Shown: in pieces, positions 57,836-64,000 of the stretch | Position numbering within the stretch: the stretch's first letter is position 1 | Layout of the letters: every line of letters starts with the position of its first letter | Assembly: GCA_040437565.1 (NCBI GenBank) | Contig: JBDOQK010000048.1 | Coordinates: 124,001-188,000 of the forward strand | From: Albugo candida | Taxonomy: Eukaryota; Oomycota; Peronosporomycetes; Albuginales | Length of the DNA: 64,000 nt | Direction: 5' to 3' | Translations under genes and position numbers: made by a program | Notes under the pieces: model-generated | Databases searched by the model: none | Told to the model about the DNA's origin: nothing | Seen by the model: the letters and a program-made list of their open reading frames with translations, nothing else

Positions 57836-58705
57836 ATGACACAAACAGACACTCCATTTCTCAAAGGGTACTGTTTCGAGCGCCATTTAGCGGAAGCGCT
57901 TTTCGGACATGTGCAGTTGTATAAACATACAATTTCGAATCAAATGGTGGCGGTGAAGAAAGTATCGCTATCGTGCGCTGAGCGTGGTGTTACTCTGAAA
58001 TGTGGCAAGAAAATTGCTGAAAATGTTGTTTTCGAGCTCGGCATGCATCGATTCTTGCAAACACAACCACGAAACCAAATCGGCAAGTCTTTTGTGCTTG
58101 AAATGCTCGGGGAAATGGAGATGGATAACTATTTATATATGATTTTTGAATATTGCGAACAAGGGGAGCTTTTCGATCTTGTGCGTACAAGCAAACAGGG
58201 AAGACTGGAAATCGATCAAGTAAAAATTTGGTTTCGACAAATTGTTTTGGGTGTGCAATTTTTACATTCCTGCGGGTATGCTCATCGAGACTTATCGCTG
58301 GAAAACGTATTGGTCACTAGTGAAGGCGTTTGTAAGATTTGCGATTTCGGATTGGCGACGTATGCCGATGCCAATTGCAATCAGACGGTCGGAAAGAAGG
58401 TCTATATGGCGCCTGAAGTGGCTCAAGCTCAACATTATGATCCAGTCAAAGTCGATATTTGGTCTTTGGGCATCATGTTATTCACCATGCTGGCAGGCTC
58501 GCCTCCTTTTGATGTCGCCGATGCATCCGATCCTCGCTTTCAGGTTATTGTGGTTCATGGAGTTGGAATGCTTTTGCAAGTTTGGAAAATGAGTGATCAG
58601 ATTCCTAGTTTGGCTGTTGATTTACTGGATCAGCTGTTATGTGTATACGCAAGTGATAGGATCTCTGTCGAGAAAATGCTTCAGCATCCATTTTTAATCG
58701 CTTAA
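57836..58705 (+). CDS. Serine/threonine protein kinase (HRDLSLEN type)
   Basis: 289 aa, essentially a bare kinase domain, no intron. VAVKK gives Lys41; the hinge is IFEYCEQGELFDLV; the catalytic loop is HRDLSLEN (150-157) with Ser in place of the usual Lys of HRDLKxxN; DFG is at 170-172 and APE at 192-194; subdomain IX is DIWSLGIMLFTMLAGSPPF. The glycine loop is degenerate (LAEALFGHV, one Gly). HRDLSxEN is a form I associate with stramenopile CAMK-like kinases. The missing loop glycines and Lys-to-Ser change may lower activity but Asp and metal ligands remain. Substrate unknown. Confidence 0.88.
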   Translation: MTQTDTPFLKGYCFERHLAEALFGHVQLYKHTISNQMVAVKKVSLSCAERGVTLKCGKKIAENVVFELGMHRFLQTQPRNQIGKSFVLEMLGEMEMDNYLYMIFEYCEQGELFDLVRTSKQGRLEIDQVKIWFRQIVLGVQFLHSCGYAHRDLSLENVLVTSEGVCKICDFGLATYADANCNQTVGKKVYMAPEVAQAQHYDPVKVDIWSLGIMLFTMLAGSPPFDVADASDPRFQVIVVHGVGMLLQVWKMSDQIPSLAVDLLDQLLCVYASDRISVEKMLQHPFLIA

Positions 58706-59308
58706 GTCGGTGTATTTGTCTACTATGATATGAATATTTATATTTATAATTATATGATATACATACGATTTGTGTTCGTCAAGTAGTCCCTTCACATCAT
58801 TAATTTGCTTGCATTTAACAATGTAATCCATGGTGTGGTTTGGAAGACAGCTATGCTATAAATATATCATTAGACTTGTGTTATTTTCCCGACCGCCTTT
58901 GATTGAGATCGCTTCAGAAGCATTTTGACACTCCTTGGCAAATGAACCTGATGATTGTCTTGCTAGATAATAGCATGCCCACACACAAGCTCTCTTTTTG
59001 CGGATGCGTTTACTTGCCTCTTCAGATAACTAGTCATGCAATTTGTAAATGGATTGGCTTGTAATGCGGCCAGCACTACTTTTGCAATCTTTTTATCACT
59101 GGTTTTGGCTAACTAACATCAGTTCATTAAGCAACCACACGACGTGGGTCGGTATTGTTCCTGATTGGTAGAAAAACAGAAGGTGTCAAGTCACAACTCA
59201 TTCTTGAATTGACAACAATCCATCCAATCCCATTAGCGAACCAACCAGTTTTAGCCAATCCCATTCCATCGCTTTGTGCCAGCCAAATTGACTGCCGATA
59301 CTCGGAAT
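58706..59308. other. Intergenic region
   Basis: About 600 bp, AT-rich at 58725-58770; no gene recognised. A first exon of the next gene could be hidden here. Confidence 0.45.
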
Positions 59309-60702
59309 ATGACATATGCCGACGCGTACGCAGAGGAACAAGCAATGAGACACGAAATGGAAGAAGAACAAACCAGTGCATCCATATCCATAAACCATAG
59401 GCAAAAGAGCGACTATAAATCCACAGAAAATTCGCCGCTTTTCGAATTTGAGTATCTCCCAAATGGGAAAATCCTTCCAAATGTGTCCGCCAAATACCAA
59501 ATTCTGCACACTGCCTCCGAATCCCTTTCGAAATCGTCTCCACCGGATCGAAATAATCAAATGCTGACCAAAGAGCCTGTTAGATCTATCCAACTGAAGT
59601 CCAAGATAGCTGAAATTGATCCGATTTTGGTCCAGCGCTCGTCGCCGTCTGGAAATCCGACAATTCAACAGAATCCAAAAAAATCGACGAAAAAAAATCA
59701 AATTGACGCGACGTTGTCAATTCCCAATGATAAATGCGAAGAAAAAGTCAGCAAAACCGAAGAAGAGTCGAATTTCGCATCGAAAGAAAAGTCGGAAACT
59801 CGTCAGCTATTTGAAGAAATGTATCAGTTGCGTCAAGAGTGGAGTGAGGAACGACGCTTATGGCGAGAGCAATTCGACCGAGTTTCAGCGAACACAGAGA
59901 GAGTCATAACGAGCGAATCCCCATCATTTGACCGCAGTTTCTCAGTTGGGAGTATTTCTGACTGCGAAAGCAAGAATCGTTCGCTGACTGAGGTTGCACT
60001 CAAAAACAAACATGACAGTCGCGAGTCCGACTTTGAAATTCTGCTTCAATTTGTGCGCGGTGCAATACAGTGGAAAGTTTCGGCCCAACAAGCTTTCCGG
60101 GCTCTGATGATTCCTAAAAGGGAAGATTCTGCTCCCAAAGAGTTTATTGAAACGTTGGAGAAGCATTGGCTCGACTTTCCAACGTTGAAAGGCTTATCGT
60201 CCGAGCAGATGAAATTGGTGGAGGCCACCGACGGATCTCACTTGATTTCGCACTTGGCTCAACGCCTAGAAGAATCTTGTGCCGAGAAGCAAAAACTCCA
60301 GGACGCGTATGACGCGCTTGAAAGGAAGCTTATCGCTGAATCCAACTCTCAAAAAGAACGAACTCACGAGATCATCCCTCCCATTTTGGTGTGTCAGAGC
60401 ACAAACACGAATGGATCCCCNNNNNNNNNNNNNNNNNNNNNNNNNNNNNNNNNNNNNNNNNNNNNNNNNNNNNNNNNNNNNNNNNNNNNNNNNNNNNNNN
60501 NNNNNNNNNNNNNNNNNNNNACACAATCCCAAAAAAGTGTCCAAACACCAAAGTAGCAAGGCGGCCACCGCAAGATGAAAGCCCGAGACAAGCGTGGTTG
60601 TGTACGCAATGCAAACACCGAAAAAATCAGCGGCAAGTTGGCACGAAGCCTTGTGTAAGAAAAACCTCGCTCAAGGGGCGAACACAACCTTGGATTGCAT
60701 GA
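59309..60702 (+). CDS. Coiled-coil protein with basic CxxC tail, broken by gap
   Basis: Open from ATG 59309 (MTYADAYAEEQAMRHEMEEEQ) to the gap at 60421. The first 370 residues contain a polar, disordered region, a coiled coil (RQLFEEMYQLRQEWSEERRL) and a second helical block (LAQRLEESCAEKQKLQDAYDAL). After the gap another frame runs to TGA at 60700-60702 and encodes a basic tail with WLCTQCKHRKNQ, a CxxC knuckle, plus VGTKPCVRKTS. Gap length is unknown, so the frame change is not evidence of a break. No family recognised. It ends 4 bp from the convergent gene at 60707. Confidence 0.6.
60421..60520. other. Assembly gap without flanking repeat
   Basis: 100 N inside the coiled-coil gene; flanks do not repeat. 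Confidence 0.75.
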
Positions 60703-60706
60703 CAGG

Positions 60707-61282
60707 TTAATTAATGTCGTGAGCTAATGAACGGATAAAAGAGAGCAATTGGTACGACACAAGAAGAAGGCAAACTGGACCCAGAAATGGAGAAATCATA
60801 GACAGCGATTGGGTTTGCCATTTTCGATCTAAATCCTTTTCATTTTTCCATTTGTTGGTGGTGGATTCGATCTTGTTAGATGCATCCGTTTGCGTTGACA
60901 AGTCTGGCCGCTTCAATTGCTCCAGTTTTCGGGCGTTTTCCTGCTTCCATTTGCCAATTTCCTGCGTTAAATTTGATATTGTAAGCGTTGTTTGCGTTAA
61001 TAGCGTTTGAATATCATTTAAGTTTGAATGCATTTCCGCTTGCACACTTCTTTCCATCGCCTCGATTTTCTGTCGAGTTCCTGTGACATATAATTGCGTC
61101 TTTTCCAGCTCTTCTCCAAGGATTCTTGTGACAAACTGACGCGACGAATCCATACGGCTTTGAAGTGTTGCAAGTTTACACGTTGTTGCGCTTTCCGTCG
61201 GACTTGAAGTGCATATTTTATCGAAACTATGACGGGCTCTAATCGCGCCGTTTAGAAGCAGCAATGCAAACACGATGCGCAT
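60707..61282 (-). CDS. Secretory-pathway coiled-coil protein with C-terminal TM helix
   Basis: 191 aa, no intron. Signal peptide MRIVFALLLLNGAIRA, two cysteines (ICTSS, TTCKLA), a long amphipathic helix region from about 45 to 120 (EELEKTQLYVTGTRQKIEAM, NLTQEIGKWKQENARKL), a polar linker, and a C-terminal transmembrane helix (FLGPVCLLLVSYQLLSFI) with a very short tail. The topology is a luminal/extracellular coiled coil anchored at the C-terminus, as in KASH-like or cargo-receptor proteins, but no family motif is seen. Start codon is the first ATG, directly before the signal peptide. Confidence 0.7.
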   Translation of the reverse strand: MRIVFALLLLNGAIRARHSFDKICTSSPTESATTCKLATLQSRMDSSRQFVTRILGEELEKTQLYVTGTRQKIEAMERSVQAEMHSNLNDIQTLLTQTTLTISNLTQEIGKWKQENARKLEQLKRPDLSTQTDASNKIESTTNKWKNEKDLDRKWQTQSLSMISPFLGPVCLLLVSYQLLSFIRSLAHDIN

Positions 61283-61707
61283 GTTGCACGAGTGTAGCTG
61301 TGATGTAGCATGAAACCCCCACTTTCTCTATAATATAAATCTTGGGTTATGACACAATTATGTCATTGGAGTGTCATAGAGTTAACTCGAATGTATTCCA
61401 TGCCTCTTGCCTTGAAGTGTAGTAGATGCTTTGACAAGATAGGCCCGTCTGAGTCAGACTTTCACGGCATACAATCACGCAACTGGATTTCAAAGTTCTG
61501 AACAACGATCAGTTTACCCAGAATCAATGATATGTGAAATGATACATTACGATAATGAGGTGCCTGTGTGATCCTATAATGCATTTAATCGATGGTGCCG
61601 CTCAAACGCATAAGTATGGTTTGACGACAACGTTAGAACAGTACACTCGCAGCTCGTAGAAAACAATATGTTTTGAACAAAAAACAAAAAGTTACTTGAG
61701 AGTTACT
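61283..61707. other. Intergenic region
   Basis: 425 bp between two minus-strand genes; nothing recognised beyond promoter and 3' sequences. Confidence 0.5.
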
Positions 61708-63129
61708 TCAAAACCATAGAGAAGACAAGAGTAGCACCGGGAAATACACACTCAAACTAATAAGCGCCAATCCGCTTGCGTGGTTCACGTGACCCGCATC
61801 GATATCAGTAACATCACCAAACTTGTGGGTCGCATTTCCGGTACTTCCATCGGCCCCTACGGCCAATTTCAGCGTTGGATATTCCCACGACTTGGGTGCG
61901 ACCTGACAATCATCCTTCTCTGTCGTGCATATCACACACATTTGTTGATACAAATCCCTCTTACATCCAAATTTGGCTTCACTACATTTCTTCACGTTTT
62001 CGTAACAAGGCGGATTCGCTTTTGTGAGGGAGTCGATGCTCGGAAGAGGATCAAAATTAGATACTGTTTTAGATGGAATGATTGGAGAAGTGAACGACTC
62101 GTTCAGCATGAGAGTGTACAAATCGATTAAGCTGATGGTACGATTCCGGTTCGCTTCGAGCTCCTGAGGCTTGCTCCAAAAATCGATTCCTTTGATCCAT
62201 TTTCCCTCCTCAGTGGCCTCAAACTCGATTCCTCCATCTCGACAGAACTCGGCAAAGTCTTGATACGTTTTGCCAGACGTACTTTTCATCGAAGTTATTC
62301 CCACGAGGTCATCGAGTGCAACGTACCCAAGTACTTTGTAATTGTAGGTGCAGTCTACACCATTTGGTAATTTATCCATATCACATAACCCACGACGTGT
62401 TGATTTTCTACACGATGAAGATTTATTGGGCCAGGCTTGCAACGGGCACGTATTCGGGTAAGAAAACCAAGTGTTATTTGCATATGGTGCGCGTGGGTCA
62501 CTTTCTTTTGACTCGCCGCCAATAAATGGTCCCAATTCGGGTTGATTGTTATCGCCGTTGATATAATAACACTCTTCGGAGAAAATATCGACACCGTTTT
62601 TTGTGCCGACAGGCGTACACCGTCCAGAATCCATCGGAAGCATCGGCCCATATTCGGTGTTAGTGGTGTTTTGATACAGCGCAAGGGTCTCATTTGTTTG
62701 GGCGAATACAATGTGATAAAACACAATATATTTCATGTTATTTTTTCGACGACATCGATCTTCTTTGCCTCGAACTTTATGATTAATGCCTTCTGCCTGC
62801 ACATACATAAGCGCACCTTCCACAGATGCAAGATTCACGCTATCCATAAGCCCCACAAAGCCATCTTTCATTGTGTCATAATAGCCGGATACAAAACGAC
62901 CATCCTTCCAAACGGGTTCGTCGCTCTGAACTCGGGCCTGGATAGCTTGCACGGGCCGAAAATGATACGAATCACGCGTTTTGATGGGTCGGAGTGAACT
63001 CACAAAATCGGAAGAGGTTTCACTATCAACCGCTTGCAATAATTTACGAAGACCATATGTGTTGCTTTTCAAAGGACAGCATGCAAACACGATGAGAAGG
63101 TGGAAGGTGAAACGTTCAGGTAATTTCAT
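61708..63129 (-). CDS. Secreted cysteine-containing protein, probably GPI-anchored
   Basis: 473 aa, one exon. Signal peptide MKLPERFTFHLLIVFACC (about 1-24), a large ectodomain with around 17 cysteines and several N-glycosylation sequons (NTTN, NKSS, NRTI, NESF, NATH), and a C-terminal hydrophobic stretch (GLALISLSVYFPVLLLSSLWF) with no cytoplasmic tail, the profile of a GPI-attachment signal. Recurrent pieces include FVSGYYDTMKDGFVG, MDSGRCTPVG and CQVAPKSWEYPTL. I do not recognise a domain; oomycete-specific surface proteins of this kind exist. It may act on the cell surface or haustorial interface (inference). Confidence 0.72.
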   Translation of the reverse strand: MKLPERFTFHLLIVFACCPLKSNTYGLRKLLQAVDSETSSDFVSSLRPIKTRDSYHFRPVQAIQARVQSDEPVWKDGRFVSGYYDTMKDGFVGLMDSVNLASVEGALMYVQAEGINHKVRGKEDRCRRKNNMKYIVFYHIVFAQTNETLALYQNTTNTEYGPMLPMDSGRCTPVGTKNGVDIFSEECYYINGDNNQPELGPFIGGESKESDPRAPYANNTWFSYPNTCPLQAWPNKSSSCRKSTRRGLCDMDKLPNGVDCTYNYKVLGYVALDDLVGITSMKSTSGKTYQDFAEFCRDGGIEFEATEEGKWIKGIDFWSKPQELEANRNRTISLIDLYTLMLNESFTSPIIPSKTVSNFDPLPSIDSLTKANPPCYENVKKCSEAKFGCKRDLYQQMCVICTTEKDDCQVAPKSWEYPTLKLAVGADGSTGNATHKFGDVTDIDAGHVNHASGLALISLSVYFPVLLLSSLWF

Positions 63130-63512
63130 GATTTGTGATGTGGTGAATACCGGAATGACTTGAGCACCATGGCTACGCTGAGTGACGTGATCCGAAAGTT
63201 TCGACGAACACGAAGAGAAAGTTGATGACTACCACGAAACTGTCAGTTTATCGGCATACGTTGTCCAGCACGTTTTGTGTGGTGACGTTACCACTTCAAT
63301 ATCAAAGTTTGAACGAAAGAGCAGTGCGACATTTCAAGAGTCACCTGAACCGTCAGTAAGACTACAAAACGGGTCAAGCGTACTCATTTTATTGCTTTGA
63401 TCCAGTTGGTGGTATGTGGGCAATACAGATGAGAAAAGATGGGTGACTATACACGTACTCTAAATTTCAAATGATTAAGTACGCGTACCGTATATTCCGT
63501 ACTTAAAAGCCG
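63130..63512. other. Intergenic region upstream of the secreted protein gene
   Basis: 383 bp between two minus-strand genes. It contains the candidate plus-strand small gene listed separately; if that is not real, this is promoter and 3' flank only. Confidence 0.45.
63169..63432 (+). pseudogene. Candidate small gene with one-base frameshift
   Basis: ATG 63169 starts MATLSDVIRKF, after which the frame hits a stop; the +1 frame continues FDEHEEKVDDYHETVSLSAY and runs to a GTAAG donor at 63356, spliced to 63406 (TTGATCCAG acceptor) and TGA at 63430-63432. A one-base change in the TTT near 63200 would unite them to about 70 residues. Either a sequencing error in a small real gene, or chance. No family recognised. 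Confidence 0.28.
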
Positions 63513-64000
63513 TCAAGTCATTTTGAAAGTCTTGTATTCAGGGAAAACTTGTAATAGTATTTCATCCCAAACACTGAACGCCACGTTTTTGACAAATGTT
63601 TCGTGCTGTAAAAATTCATGCAATTTGACCGCAGCCGCACCACACGAATTCTCTCCAAAAAGTGATACAAAAGTTGTCGGAACACTCGCCAAAATTAATT
63701 TTAGACATTCTTGACGTGCATTTTGTGATTCCGACGCACTCGGCGGCGTTCGTTCTTTTTCCACATATTCTGACTTCATTTGATCCTTTATAACCGCATG
63801 CAGCTCATCAAGAAGCGTTCCCACATGCTCTGGCTCCATGACCGCTGCAAATTGCTTCTCAAAGAGTCGAATATGACTGCTGGTAAGAAACGCGCGGATA
63901 AAGGATCGTGACAGAGCAAATATCTGTCTTCGTACCATCCCAATACCATCAAACTCAAATATCTCATTCAGTACACCAACCAAACTCTCTTCCATGTCCT
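63513..64000 (-). CDS. Sorting nexin C-terminal (Nexin_C) domain, partial
   Basis: The frame continues past the right edge. The visible 160+ residues fit the sorting-nexin-associated C-terminal domain (PF08628): LVGVLNEIFEFDGIGMVRRQIFAL at the start, LLDELHAVIKD in the middle, and the ending FLQHETFVKNVAFSVWDEILLQVFPEY. In SNX13/14/25-type proteins this domain follows PXA, RGS and PX domains and works at endosome or ER contacts with lipid transport. Those domains would lie outside the window. Stop is at 63513-63515. Methionine 63995 is probably internal. Confidence 0.78.
   Translation of the reverse strand, partial: DMEESLVGVLNEIFEFDGIGMVRRQIFALSRSFIRAFLTSSHIRLFEKQFAAVMEPEHVGTLLDELHAVIKDQMKSEYVEKERTPPSASESQNARQECLKLILASVPTTFVSLFGENSCGAAAVKLHEFLQHETFVKNVAFSVWDEILLQVFPEYKTFKMT

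Noticed and set aside
1-64000. CRISPR arrays, operons and bacterial insertion sequences
   Set aside because: No regularly spaced repeats, ribosome-binding sites or bacterial transposase motifs; gene structure is eukaryotic.

Overview
The window is nuclear DNA from a compact, diploid-looking eukaryote, most likely an oomycete; an Albugo-like white rust is my best guess, and this is inference. The reasons are tiny introns (about 42-67 bp), intergenic gaps as short as 4-30 bp between convergent genes, a giant intronless fungal-type fatty acid synthase carrying beta and alpha halves on one chain, flagellar genes (MAK/CILK-type kinase, RIB43A), a secreted cystatin-like protein, and degenerate Ty1/copia elements. 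No bacterial features, CRISPR, rRNA or convincing tRNA were found.

Layout. 1-26.6 kb is gene-dense housekeeping DNA: the EF-2 C-terminus (left edge), a cytosolic DPP8/9-like peptidase, proteasome alpha (PSMA1), NAD(P)HX epimerase (NAXE), the 12.3-kb FAS gene, PWP2 (SSU processome), POLR3F/RPC34 (RNA polymerase III) and a TMEM209 homologue. 26.6-33.1 kb is gene-poor: an inverted copia fragment, a GNAT-like decayed gene and a gap-broken cystatin-like paralogue. 33.1-46.1 kb is dense again: a FIRRM/C1orf112-like helical protein (tentative), RIB43A, a 4-TM orphan, a SHAQKYF-class Myb protein, a NIPA magnesium transporter, a MAK/CILK kinase and a membrane-anchored cystatin-like secreted protein. 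46.1-53.4 kb is gene-poor, with a frameshifted copia pol. 53.4-64 kb holds TTC1, a membrane-tethered endonuclease/exonuclease/phosphatase, a stand-alone laminin-IV (LamB) protein, a small gene with an in-frame TAG, a protein kinase, a coiled-coil protein with a CxxC tail, two secreted membrane-linked proteins and a sorting nexin C-terminus (right edge).

Assembly warning. There are 13 gaps of exactly 100 N. At ten of them the bases left of the gap recur as a direct repeat to its right, so two overlapping contigs were placed end to end instead of being merged. Removing gap plus repeat restores exact reading frames for PSMA1 (254 aa), FAS (4,101 aa), PWP2 (884 aa), TMEM209 (533 aa) and the LamB protein (226 aa), and gives single copies of NIPA and the kinase. 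Apparent exon or gene duplications at these sites should not be read as biology.

Working together. Several growth-related genes are neighbours: PWP2 and POLR3F share a 105-bp divergent promoter, and EF-2 and PSMA1 lie nearby. MAK-type kinase and RIB43A point to a flagellated zoospore stage. The cystatin-like proteins and the secreted proteins at 60.7-63.1 kb are the best candidates for host- or surface-directed functions.
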